Assembly: GCA_011046015.1 (NCBI GenBank) | Contig: DSBO01000168.1 | Coordinates: 1 to 32,050 of the forward strand | From: Thioalkalivibrio sp. | Lineage (GTDB): Bacteria; Pseudomonadota; Gammaproteobacteria; SpSt-1174 | Direction of reading: 5' to 3' | Length of the DNA stretch: 32,050 nt | Part shown: positions 1-9,073 of the stretch, piece by piece | Layout of the letters: every line of letters starts with the position of its first letter | Position numbering within the stretch: position 1 is the stretch's first letter | Position numbers and translations under genes: made by a program | The notes under the pieces: generated by a model | Told to the model about the DNA's origin: nothing | Seen by the model: the letters and a program-made list of their open reading frames with translations, nothing else | The model's database searches: none

Positions 1-361
1 CGGCGCGGGACGGCAGGTCCGTGATGGCTGCGACCTCGGTACCGATGTCATCTACGAAGCGGATCACATCCCCACGCGCCTGCATGCGCGCCACCGCGCT
101 GGCGAGGTTGTCCTCGGCGTGACAGCGCAGTTCGTCCATGAAGTCCACTCCCTGGAGTGCATCGATGAGCCGCAGGCAGATCGTCTCCTCGACGTCGGCG
201 GCGGTCGCGCCCCGGTACTCCACCGTGATGCCCACCTCGGTGGGCTGGTAGTCTGGAAAGGTCTCACGCTGGAGCTGCGGGACGGCCAGCACACCCATGG
301 CAAGGAGCAGGATCAATAGCAGGTTGGCGGCCGTCGGGTGGCCGGCGAACCAGCCGATCAC
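1..361 (-). CDS. RND efflux permease (AcrB/HAE1-like), N-terminal part only
   Basis: This is the inner-membrane pump subunit of a tripartite RND efflux system, exporting unknown substrates by proton motive force. Only about 120 N-terminal residues lie in the window; the rest continues beyond position 1. The translation opens with a short cytoplasmic stretch and a hydrophobic first membrane helix (about residues 9-25). It then enters the periplasmic porter domain with the family pattern ETFPDY, then VEYRGATAADVEE, and later ITDLP. The start is a GTG at 361 that overlaps the stop codon of the adaptor gene (GTGA, 4 bp), indicating translational coupling; the first in-frame ATG lies inside the membrane helix and is a poor start. 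It is the third gene of a tetR–adaptor–permease operon. The family is clear; the substrate and exact subfamily are not. Confidence 0.88.
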   Translation of the reverse strand, partial: MIGWFAGHPTAANLLLILLLAMGVLAVPQLQRETFPDYQPTEVGITVEYRGATAADVEETICLRLIDALQGVDFMDELRCHAEDNLASAVARMQARGDVIRFVDDIGTEVAAITDLPSRA

Positions 362-1731
362 GGACGCACGCCCTTGGCGCGGTTCACGAGCTCGCGGGCC
401 GCCGCCTCATCATGCGAGACCTCCAGGCGCATGCCCTCGATCGCCGGAGTGAGGTCATCCAGGATCACCCGGTCACCTGGACGGAGCCCCGCGTTGATCA
501 CGGCCAGGTCGCGCTGGGTGAATCCGACTTCCACCCGACGCCGTTCCAGCCGGTCCTCGTCACCGACCAGATAGACCCTCTCCCCATGAACGGCCGCGCG
601 GGGGATCACGATGACCGGTTCCGGGGTGCGGGCGCCAAGCACGCCCTCCACATACATGCCCCGCACCAGCGGGGGACGCTCGGGCGGGCGTGCGCGCCGG
701 TAGGGTTCGTCCACGCCGAGCACCACCTGCACCGTGCGCGTGTCGGGGTTGATGCCGTTAGCCATGCGCAGCACCTGCGCGTCCCACCGTACCTCTGGCG
801 TGCCCACCAACGTCAGACGCGCCTCCAGCGCGTCGAGATCCACCTGCGCCGCGATGTCCGGCCACTCCGTCCCGTCCGGCCCCGCCCGTCGGTCTGCTAC
901 CAGGGCGAGCAGGCGACGCAGCTCGGGCAGAGGGATCTGGGTGACGGCCTCGGCGCGGTCGATGCCATCGCCCGAGAACAGCCGCTGCCCGGGGCTGACA
1001 TGCTGGTGCAGTTCCGCCTCCACGGTTCCCACCCGCAGGTCGTAGGGCGCGTCGAAGCGCGTATCGGTGAGATCGCGTTCCGCCTGGGCCAGCGCCGTCC
1101 GGGCCCGGTCGCGCCGCGCCTCCAGATGAGCGATCCGGCTGGGGATCAGGCGCAGGCCGTTTTCCAGGCCCTGCACGGCCTGGCGCTGCTGCAGCGTGGC
1201 CCGCTCCTGTTCGTCGCGCAGCGTCGCGGCGAGTACGCCCTGTTCCGCCAGTTGGCGGGCCCGCGCCATCTCTCTCTCGGCCAGTGTCAGGCGCCGTCGC
1301 TCCAGCACCAGCAGGTCGCGCGTGTTCTGCTGTTCCTGTTCGAGTTGCGCCAGCTCCGTGTCCAGCGCACCAAGGTCCGCCTGGGCCGCGGCTACGGCCA
1401 GCTCATAGCGGCTCGGGTCGATTTCGAGCAGCCGGGTGCCGGCGGGGATGATGTTGCCGCTCATCAGCCGCGGGTGGCGGAAGCGCACCGGGCCACTCAC
1501 GTTCGCAACCCCCTGAAAGCTCTGCGTCGGCCGCACCGTACCGAAGCCCCTGGCCTCGACGAAAAAATGCACCGACTCCACTTCGATCACGCGCACGGCC
1601 CGCGCCAGCCTGGCCGTATCGTCCTGGGGTGGACCCTGGCGTAGCGCCACCATGGTCACCACAAAGGCCAGCCCAACGGCCAGCGCGATGCCCACCGGCC
1701 AGAGTCGCCGATTCTTTGCATAACTATTCAT
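358..1731 (-). CDS. RND efflux periplasmic adaptor (membrane fusion protein)
   Basis: This 457-residue protein links an inner-membrane RND pump to an outer-membrane channel. One N-terminal membrane segment or uncleaved signal (about residues 11-30) follows a short basic start. Next come the first half of a lipoyl/barrel-sandwich domain (about 60-110), a long Q/E/R-rich alpha-helical hairpin (about 110-215), the returning lipoyl half (about 215-250), and beta-barrel and membrane-proximal domains (to about 430). The pattern is that of HlyD/AcrA adaptors, although overall sequence is divergent. The ATG overlaps the tetR stop (ATGA) and its stop overlaps the permease GTG start, so the three genes form a tightly coupled operon. 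No lipobox cysteine is seen, so it is probably anchored by its N-terminal helix rather than by lipid. Confidence 0.87.
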   Translation of the reverse strand: MNSYAKNRRLWPVGIALAVGLAFVVTMVALRQGPPQDDTARLARAVRVIEVESVHFFVEARGFGTVRPTQSFQGVANVSGPVRFRHPRLMSGNIIPAGTRLLEIDPSRYELAVAAAQADLGALDTELAQLEQEQQNTRDLLVLERRRLTLAEREMARARQLAEQGVLAATLRDEQERATLQQRQAVQGLENGLRLIPSRIAHLEARRDRARTALAQAERDLTDTRFDAPYDLRVGTVEAELHQHVSPGQRLFSGDGIDRAEAVTQIPLPELRRLLALVADRRAGPDGTEWPDIAAQVDLDALEARLTLVGTPEVRWDAQVLRMANGINPDTRTVQVVLGVDEPYRRARPPERPPLVRGMYVEGVLGARTPEPVIVIPRAAVHGERVYLVGDEDRLERRRVEVGFTQRDLAVINAGLRPGDRVILDDLTPAIEGMRLEVSHDEAAARELVNRAKGVRP

Positions 1732-2339
1732 GATTCGCGTACATCGATTCCCTGGCGGAAAATGGCGAAGATCCCCGGTGCCTGGTCACGGGCAGGCTCC
1801 ATCTCGCCCGTGACCAGCGATTGCACCACCAGGCCCTGGATCGCGCCGACGAACAGCACGGCCGCGCTTGCCACGTCCAGATCGTCCCGCAGCTCGCCTG
1901 CGTCGATACCAGCCCGCAGCAGGCCCTCGATGCGGGCACGGTAGCGCGCCAGCGCCTGCTCGATCACCCGCCGCGCCGGCCCCTGTGCCGGCCGTTGAAG
2001 CTCACCGAGCATCAGTCGGGGTACGCCTGGACGCTCGGCGACGAAGGCCACGTGGGCGAGAAACATGGCCTCGAGTCCGGCCAGCGGTGAGGGCGTGTCA
2101 TCCGCCACCGCCGCCACCCGTGAGATAAGCTGCTCCGCGACCCAGGCGGCCACTGCCTGCCAGACTGCCTGTTTGGTCGGGAAGTGGCGAAACAGGGCCG
2201 CCTGGGAGAGCTTCATGCGCTTCGCGATGGCCCCGGTCGTCACCGTGGCCGGGTCCTGTTCGGCACAGAGCTCGATGACGGTTTCCACCGCCTCGCTACG
2301 GCGTTCTTCGGCGGGACGGTGTCGTGTGGGCTCAGCCAT
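1728..2339 (-). CDS. TetR-family transcriptional regulator of the adjacent efflux operon
   Basis: This 203-residue TetR/AcrR-type regulator has an N-terminal helix-turn-helix (about residues 33-55, with the typical AIAKRMKLSQAALFRHFPTK pattern). The C-terminal helical domain is divergent and would be the ligand-binding part. It is the first gene of the efflux operon, and its stop overlaps the adaptor ATG by 4 bp. A palindrome lies only ten bases upstream of its start, so autorepression of the whole operon is the natural model. No convincing Shine-Dalgarno sequence precedes the ATG, so the transcript may have a very short leader. The family call is firm; the inducer cannot be read from sequence. 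Confidence 0.9.
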   Translation of the reverse strand: MAEPTRHRPAEERRSEAVETVIELCAEQDPATVTTGAIAKRMKLSQAALFRHFPTKQAVWQAVAAWVAEQLISRVAAVADDTPSPLAGLEAMFLAHVAFVAERPGVPRLMLGELQRPAQGPARRVIEQALARYRARIEGLLRAGIDAGELRDDLDVASAAVLFVGAIQGLVVQSLVTGEMEPARDQAPGIFAIFRQGIDVRES

Positions 2340-2348
2340 GGCGCGGTG

Positions 2349-2370
2349 TAAGTGAGTGATTGCTCACTTA
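2349..2370. promoter_or_regulatory. TetR-type operator palindrome upstream of the efflux operon
   Basis: Perfect 8-bp inverted repeat TAAGTGAG and CTCACTTA separated by TGATTG, 22 bp in total. Size and symmetry match operators of TetR/AcrR repressors. It lies between the tetR start and a possible minus-strand promoter (TTGCAT at 2394-2389, 16-bp spacer, TACACT at 2372-2367), so the operator covers the -10 region and probable transcription start. The dyad is seen directly; binding by this TetR protein is inferred. Confidence 0.75.
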
Positions 2371-2488
2371 GTGTATACCTGGTTGCCGGCAATGCAAGTC
2401 CCGTGACTGAACCGGCACTGGCCGCCGGGGTCTCATGGGGCGTAAGATCACGTATTAAGTAGCAAAACGCCCAGGTTTCGAGCACTGC

Positions 2489-4375
<1,887 letters not shown>

Positions 4376-4390
4376 ACCGGGATTTCCCGC

Positions 4391-5515
4391 TCAGGACCGC
4401 CCCAGGAAGACATACCACTGGGGGCGACCCCGCGTCTCCATCGGTACGACACGGACCTGAGCATGCAACACGCTGCCGTCCCCGCAGCGCAGCGGCAGGC
4501 GGATGGGTTGCCCATCGGCCTGCCCCGCCAGCAGCCGCAGCCGGTCCACGGCCGATGTGTCATCAAGCAGCTGTCCCAGGCTCATCCCCACCCGCGCATG
4601 CGCGGCGTAGCCCAGCAACGCCGCTGCTGCGGGGTTCGCCTGTGTGATCTCCGACTCGGTCGCGTCGACGAGCAGCAGGGCGTCCGTGCTGTGCTCGAAC
4701 AGGCCGCGGAAGCGCGCGTTGCTCTCCTGGATCTGCTCCAGGGCCTCGATGCGGTCGGTGACGTCCATCAGTACCAGGACCAGTCCCCCTACCCGGCCGT
4801 TCGGCCCCTTGATCGGCAGCAGGCTCCAGTCCCAGTGCGTGGTGCCGCGCTCGGGTGCGTGGGCATACTGAAAGGGGCGGGCGAAGCCGTGATAGGGCTC
4901 GCCGCTGGCCACGACCTGACGGAAGATGCGCGCGTTGCGGTCGTTGGGGTACAGCTCGAAGTGGTTGCGCCCCGGGAAGTCGGAGGGCTCCCGGCCATCG
5001 ATGCGCGCATAATGGGCGTTCACGCGCAGGAAGTTGAAGTCGCGGTCCATGTAGGCGACGGCAACTTCGTGCACGCTGAAGGCCACGTCGAGCAGCAGGC
5101 TGGCCTCGGCGCCCAGCGCCTCGGCCTGTTTGTGCGCCGTCATGTCGACCACCAGCGCATGAATACCCCGGACCTCCCCCTCGACGATGTCCGGGATGTA
5201 GTCGGCCACAATGTGGCGCTGTGTGCCAGACGCATCGCCGGCCGGGATCTCCAGCTCGTAGCTGACGGTCTCGCCGGCCAGCGCGCGCCGCAGAAAGTGT
5301 TCGACCCGGCCATATATGGCCTCCCCCAGCACCTCGCGCACCGAGCGCCCGACGATGGCCTCGGGATCGATCCCGTACCAGCGCTGATAGGCGGTATTGG
5401 CGAAGCGGTAACGCTCCTCCCGGTCGACATAGGCGACCAGCGCCGGCAGGTGATCGGTGACGTCAAACGCGCGGGCATGGCTCACGTGCTCATCGAGTGG
5501 TCTCACGGGTGGCAT
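4391..5515 (-). CDS. PAS-domain sensory protein without a recognisable output domain
   Basis: This 374-residue soluble protein consists of three consecutive PAS-like modules at about residues 18-125, 145-255 and 268-372. The first has the typical YVDREERYRFANTAYQRWYG opening, the second DRDFNFLRVNAHYARIDG, and the third FEHSTDALLLVD followed by ANPAAAALLGY. Each of the first two ends in a PAC-like DMTAHKQAE or DVTDRIEALEQ linker. No histidine kinase, GGDEF/EAL, helix-turn-helix or methyl-accepting segment follows: the protein ends a few residues after the third PAS. It has no signal peptide or membrane helix. The ATG at 5515 lies directly after a GGAAAGG sequence, while the in-frame GTG at 5506 has better ribosome-site spacing, so either may be used. 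Convergent with mnmG and divergent from the DUF302 gene. Ligand and partner are unknown. Confidence 0.85.
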   Translation of the reverse strand: MPPVRPLDEHVSHARAFDVTDHLPALVAYVDREERYRFANTAYQRWYGIDPEAIVGRSVREVLGEAIYGRVEHFLRRALAGETVSYELEIPAGDASGTQRHIVADYIPDIVEGEVRGIHALVVDMTAHKQAEALGAEASLLLDVAFSVHEVAVAYMDRDFNFLRVNAHYARIDGREPSDFPGRNHFELYPNDRNARIFRQVVASGEPYHGFARPFQYAHAPERGTTHWDWSLLPIKGPNGRVGGLVLVLMDVTDRIEALEQIQESNARFRGLFEHSTDALLLVDATESEITQANPAAAALLGYAAHARVGMSLGQLLDDTSAVDRLRLLAGQADGQPIRLPLRCGDGSVLHAQVRVVPMETRGRPQWYVFLGRS

Positions 5516-5716
5516 CCTTTCCGGGTTGCGCCTGGGCTGCCGAAGGGGTTCGTGTGGGTGCCGGATCTTCTGGTCATGGCGACCACCGATACTGAGCCTA
5601 GTCCAGATCCGGTGGTGACGACAATCGAATCTGTGCCCGATGGAATGCCACTCGTTGCTTGCCCCTCTACCCGGATACGGGGCGCGTCGCGTCCCTTGAC
5701 TCAGGAGGAAAGAATC

Positions 5717-6172
5717 ATGATTCGACGGATACTGATTGCGCTGCTGTTGCTGGTGCCCATCGCGAGCCTCGCCGCTGATAACGGCCTGGTCACCAAGCCC
5801 AGCCCCCATTCCGTGAGCCAGACCCTGAACCGCCTGGAGGCGGCGCTCGAGGCGCGGGGTATCACCATCGTCACCCGCTGGAGCCATGATGCCGGTGCGC
5901 GCCGCGCCGGCATGGCGCTGCGCCCCACGGAACTGCTGCTGTTCGGCAATCCCGCCCTGGGCACCCATTTCTTCACCAGCGCACAGACGGCGGGCATCGA
6001 CCTGCCCATGAAGGCGCTGGCCTGGGAGGATGCCGACGGTCAGGTCTGGCTGGCGTACAATGACCCGGGCTATATTGCGGCGCGCCACGGCATCACCGAC
6101 CGCGAGGAGATCGTGGCCAAGATGCGCGGCGCGCTGGACGGCCTGAGCGATCAGGCGATTGCACCCGACTGA
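5717..6172 (+). CDS. Secreted DUF302-domain protein
   Basis: A 151-residue protein with a clear signal peptide (basic start, hydrophobic core about residues 5-16, likely cleavage after SLAA at residue 20). It is followed by a single DUF302 domain: SVSQTLNRLEAALEARGI, then LLFGNPALGT at about 74-83, then PMKALAWEDADGQVWLAYNDP. DUF302 proteins are small alpha/beta proteins of unsettled function, common in bacteria and archaea including sulfur oxidisers. A strong AGGAGG ribosome site at 5703-5708 fixes the ATG at 5717. It stands alone, divergent from the PAS gene and 18 bp ahead of rsmG, so it may be cotranscribed with rsmG. The domain call is good; no function is claimed. Confidence 0.88.
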   Translation: MIRRILIALLLLVPIASLAADNGLVTKPSPHSVSQTLNRLEAALEARGITIVTRWSHDAGARRAGMALRPTELLLFGNPALGTHFFTSAQTAGIDLPMKALAWEDADGQVWLAYNDPGYIAARHGITDREEIVAKMRGALDGLSDQAIAPD

Positions 6173-6190
6173 CCCGACCCGGAACCGTGA

Positions 6191-6838
6191 ATGACCGACT
6201 TCCATGACTTGATGCGGCCCCTGGCCACGGGGGCCGAGGCGCTGGACCTCGCGCTCGATGCCGCCACCCTGCACGTCCTGCTCGACTACCTGGCCCTGCT
6301 GGACAAGTGGAACAAGGTCTTCAACCTCACCGCGGTGCGCAGTCCTCGCGAGATGCTGAGCCACCACCTGCTCGACAGCCTGGCGGTGGAGCCGCACCTG
6401 CACGGCGTGCGCATCATCGACGTGGGTTCGGGCCCCGGCCTGCCGGGTATCCCGCTGGCGGTCGTCTCCCCGGAGCGACGCTTTACCCTGCTCGACAGTA
6501 ACGGGAAGAAGGCGCGTTTCATGCGCCAGGCCGTGATCGACCTCGGGTTATCGAATGTCGAGGTGCTGCACGAGCGGGTGGAAAACTACCGCCCGGAGGA
6601 AGGCTTTGATACAGTCATCAGCCGCGCCTTTTCCGCCATCGCCGACTTCGTGACACTGGCGGGGCCGTTGTGTCGCCAGGGGGGGCGGTTGCTGGCGATG
6701 AAGGGGCGTTATCCCGAGGAGGAACTCAGCGCCCTGCCGGCCGGGTACGCGGTGGCGGCCGTGCACCGGCTGGTCGTGCCCGAGCTCGATGCCGAGCGCC
6801 ACCTCGTCGAGATCACCAAGGAAGCGAGCCGTACATGA
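6191..6838 (+). CDS. rsmG: 16S rRNA (guanine(527)-N7)-methyltransferase RsmG
   Basis: RsmG (GidB) methylates N7 of G527 in 16S rRNA using S-adenosylmethionine; its loss gives low-level streptomycin resistance. The 215-residue protein has the RsmG entry motif KWNKVFNLTAVRSPREMLSHHLLDSL (given here only as KWNKVFNLTA … HHLLDSL), the SAM-binding loop DVGSGPGLPGIP at about residues 77-88, and the later SRAFSAIADF and AMKGRYPEEE motifs. Its TGA overlaps the parA ATG (ATGA at 6835-6838), so it is coupled to parAB as in many gammaproteobacteria. Confidence 0.97.
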   Translation: MTDFHDLMRPLATGAEALDLALDAATLHVLLDYLALLDKWNKVFNLTAVRSPREMLSHHLLDSLAVEPHLHGVRIIDVGSGPGLPGIPLAVVSPERRFTLLDSNGKKARFMRQAVIDLGLSNVEVLHERVENYRPEEGFDTVISRAFSAIADFVTLAGPLCRQGGRLLAMKGRYPEEELSALPAGYAVAAVHRLVVPELDAERHLVEITKEASRT

Positions 6839-7620
6839 GCAAGATCATCGCCATCACCAACCAGAAGGGCGGCGTCGGCAAGACGACCACCAGCGTCAAC
6901 CTCGCCGCTTCGCTGGCCGCGACCAGGCGCCGCGTCCTGCTGGTCGATCTCGACCCCCAGGGCAACGCCACCATGGGCAGCGGCCTGGACAAGCACGGTC
7001 TGGAAGAGACCAGCTGCGAAGTCCTGCTCGACGGCATGCCAGCGGCCGACGCGATCCGCCGCCTGCCCGAGGTCGGTTATGATATCCTGCCGGCCAACGG
7101 CGAGCTCACCGCCGCCGAGGTGCAGCTCACCGCCGCCGACCGCCGCGAATTCCGCCTGCGCGAGGCCCTGGCGGCCGTCAGCGACCGTTACGACTACATC
7201 CTGGTCGATTGCCCGCCGTCGCTGAACATGCTCACGGTCAATGCCCTGGTGGCGGCCCATGGCGTGCTGATCCCCATGCAGTGCGAGTACTATGCGCTGG
7301 AAGGGTTGTCGGCGCTGGTGAGCACCATCGAGCAGATCCGCAGCAACGTGAACCCGGAGCTGCAGATCGAGGGCCTGTTGCGCACCATGTACGATCCCCG
7401 CAACAACCTGGCCAACGACGTCTCCACCCAGCTTACCGAGCACTTTGGGGAACGCGTCTACCGCACTATCATCCCGCGCAACATCCGACTGGCCGAGGCG
7501 CCGAGCCATGGCCTGCCGGTTTTGCTGTATGATAAAACGTCGCGTGGCGCCCTGGCCTACCTGGCGCTGGCCGGCGAAATCCTCAGACGTGAATCCAACC
7601 TCGCGGCGGCTGCCGGCTGA
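6835..7620 (+). CDS. parA: Chromosome-partitioning ATPase ParA (Soj)
   Basis: ParA is a deviant-Walker ATPase that binds DNA nonspecifically when ATP-bound and is released by ParB, driving origin segregation. The 261-residue protein begins directly with the deviant Walker A KGGVGKTT (residues 11-18), then LLVDLDPQGNAT (Walker A'), and YDYILVDCPPSLNMLT (Walker B region). It lacks the N-terminal helix-turn-helix of plasmid type-Ia ParA, as expected for the chromosomal form. Start overlaps the rsmG stop by 4 bp; parB follows after 34 bp. The location in the mnmG–rsmG–parAB–atp block is the usual origin-proximal arrangement. Confidence 0.97.
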   Translation: MSKIIAITNQKGGVGKTTTSVNLAASLAATRRRVLLVDLDPQGNATMGSGLDKHGLEETSCEVLLDGMPAADAIRRLPEVGYDILPANGELTAAEVQLTAADRREFRLREALAAVSDRYDYILVDCPPSLNMLTVNALVAAHGVLIPMQCEYYALEGLSALVSTIEQIRSNVNPELQIEGLLRTMYDPRNNLANDVSTQLTEHFGERVYRTIIPRNIRLAEAPSHGLPVLLYDKTSRGALAYLALAGEILRRESNLAAAAG

Positions 7621-7654
7621 ACGGCCGACGGCGCCCAGTAGCGAAAGCGACACC

Positions 7655-8524
7655 ATGGCACGCAAGAAACCGGGACTCGGACGCGGACTAACCGAGCTGC
7701 TAAGCGCCTCTGCGGCGCAACCGGCCAGCCCTGAAGAAGAGGCGGCCAATCTCAAGAACATCCCGGTGGAGAAGATCCGTCGCGGCAAATACCAGCCGCG
7801 CATCCACATCCGGCCCGAGGCCCTGCAGGAACTGGCGGACTCCATCCGCGCCCAGGGTGTGGTGCAGCCGGTGGTGGTGCGCCCGGTGGACGGGGGCTAC
7901 GAGCTGATCGCCGGCGAGCGTCGCTGGCGCGCCTCCCAGCTGGCCGGCCTGCATGAGGTCCCGGCGCTGGTACGCGACATTCCGGACCAGGCCGCGGCGG
8001 CCATGTCGCTGATCGAGAACATCCAGCGCGAGGACCTCAACCCGCTGGAAGAGGCCAACGCCCTGCAGCGCCTGATCGAGGAATTCGGCCTCACCCACCA
8101 GCAGACCGCCGAATCCGTCGGCCGCTCGCGGACCTCCGTCACCAACCTCCTGCGCCTGCTCGAGCTCACCGAGGAGGTGAAGGCCTTTCTCGACGAGGGT
8201 CAGCTGGAGATGGGGCACGCCCGCGCGCTGCTCGCCCTCAGCGGTGCCCGGCAGGGCGAGGCGGCCCGCAAGGTCGTCGCCCGGGGCATGTCGGTGCGCG
8301 AGACCGAGCGCCTGGTGAAAAAACTCCAGGCCGAGGCCGCCGAGGGCGGGGCCGCGAAGCCCGGCCAGGCCAAGAACCCGGACGTGCGCCGCCTGGAATC
8401 CGACCTCGCCGAACGCCTGGGGGCCCGGGTCAGCATCGACTACAACCAGTGCGGCAAGGGCAAGCTGGTCATTGCCTACAACTCCCTGGACGAGCTCGAC
8501 GGCATCCTCGAGCACATCCGCTAG
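7655..8524 (+). CDS. parB: Chromosome-partitioning protein ParB (Spo0J)
   Basis: ParB binds parS and spreads as a CTP-dependent clamp, recruiting ParA and SMC. The 289-residue protein starts with the short ParA-contact peptide (KKPGLGRGL, residues 4-12). It has the CTP-binding N-domain with the GERR motif (87-90) and ENIQRED (121-127), the helix-turn-helix that reads parS (about 146-170, including THQQTAESVGRSRTSVTNLL), and a C-terminal dimerisation domain from about 240. The ATG at 7655 matches homologues; longer in-frame extensions overlap parA and lack the family start. A full parS site was not found in the window. Confidence 0.97.
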   Translation: MARKKPGLGRGLTELLSASAAQPASPEEEAANLKNIPVEKIRRGKYQPRIHIRPEALQELADSIRAQGVVQPVVVRPVDGGYELIAGERRWRASQLAGLHEVPALVRDIPDQAAAAMSLIENIQREDLNPLEEANALQRLIEEFGLTHQQTAESVGRSRTSVTNLLRLLELTEEVKAFLDEGQLEMGHARALLALSGARQGEAARKVVARGMSVRETERLVKKLQAEAAEGGAAKPGQAKNPDVRRLESDLAERLGARVSIDYNQCGKGKLVIAYNSLDELDGILEHIR

Positions 8525-8538
8525 GATCCCGCCCGCGG

Positions 8539-8560
8539 CCCGGCGAGCCGGGGTTTGGTT
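8539..8560 (+). terminator. Possible weak terminator after parB
   Basis: A GC-rich hairpin (CCCGG, loop CGAG, CCGGG) ends 28 bp past the parB stop and is followed by the weak tract GTTTGGTT. The stem is short and the T-run broken, so termination may be partial. It directly abuts the -35 element of the atp promoter. Confidence 0.35.
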
Positions 8561-8587
8561 GACCGTGTATTAGTGCTTCTCTATACT
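8559..8587 (+). promoter_or_regulatory. Sigma-70 promoter of the atp operon
   Basis: TTGACC (5/6 match) at 8559-8564, an exact 17-bp spacer, and TATACT (5/6) at 8582-8587. It lies in the only sizeable gap between parB and the ATP synthase genes and points into atpI, with a predicted transcript start near 8594 and a leader of about 85 nt. This is one of the best-matching promoters in the window. Confidence 0.75.
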
Positions 8588-8677
8588 TCGCGCTCCAGCG
8601 CCGTACCCCGACTGACGGGCCTGGGGGCAGGAGTCGGGTCGAACCGCGCCGGATCGAGACACAGTGACACCGTATCA

Positions 8678-9073
8678 ATGCGCAAGCGCCTACTCGTCGT
8701 ACAGGCTGTGCTGGTCCTGTTGGGCGCGGCCCTGGTCTACCTCCTGAACGGAGAGTACGCGGCCCTCGGCGTCTTGTTCGGTGGCAGCATCGTGATCGTC
8801 AATACGTTGCTCCTGCACTGGCACCACCGCCGAGCCGAGCGATTTGCCGGCAACGACGCGGGCAAGAACATGCGCATCCTTTATCGCGCGGCCGCCGAGC
8901 GGTTCTTCATTACGCTCGCCCTGTTCGCGATCGGGTTGGGAATTCTGGGGCTTGAGCCGCTCCCGCTGTTGCTGGGCTTCATCGGTATCCAGCTGGCTCA
9001 GGTACTCGACTGGTTAATAGAATCAAAGCAGAGAAAAAACAATGGCAAGCGGCGAGACCCTTACCTCTGGTAG
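8678..9073 (+). CDS. atpI: ATP synthase operon protein I (AtpI)
   Basis: AtpI is a small membrane protein thought to assist c-ring assembly. The 131-residue product has four hydrophobic segments (about 5-22, 27-46, 70-92 and 96-112) arranged as two hairpins, with a charged RRAERF loop. The ATG at 8678 starts just before the first helix, MRKRLLVVQAVLVLLGAA. Its 3' end overlaps the atpB start by 32 bp in another frame, suggesting coupled translation. AtpI sequences are poorly conserved, so identity rests on topology, size and position as first gene of the atp operon. Confidence 0.9.
   Translation: MRKRLLVVQAVLVLLGAALVYLLNGEYAALGVLFGGSIVIVNTLLLHWHHRRAERFAGNDAGKNMRILYRAAAERFFITLALFAIGLGILGLEPLPLLLGFIGIQLAQVLDWLIESKQRKNNGKRRDPYLW

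Noticed and set aside
2371..2488. Replication origin (oriC) next to mnmG
   Set aside because: mnmG borders oriC in some gammaproteobacteria, but I saw no cluster of DnaA boxes (TTATCCACA) and no A+T-rich unwinding repeats in the short gap.
4378..4389. Terminator between mnmG and the PAS gene (CGGGA-TT-TCCCG)
   Set aside because: The stem is five base pairs with a two-base loop and no T-run on either strand, so I do not list it as a feature.
5696..5701. TTGACT just upstream of the DUF302 gene as a -35 element
   Set aside because: It lies only 16 bp before the ATG and next to the ribosome site, leaving no room for a -10 and a transcript start. The shared CCCTTGACTC with 19014-19023 is probably coincidence.
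5516..6403. Long N-terminal extension of the PAS protein on the minus strand, up to 6403
   Set aside because: The frame stays open by chance in GC-rich DNA but runs antisense through the DUF302 and rsmG starts. The extra residues look nothing like a domain, and the PAS similarity begins only after the ATG at 5515.
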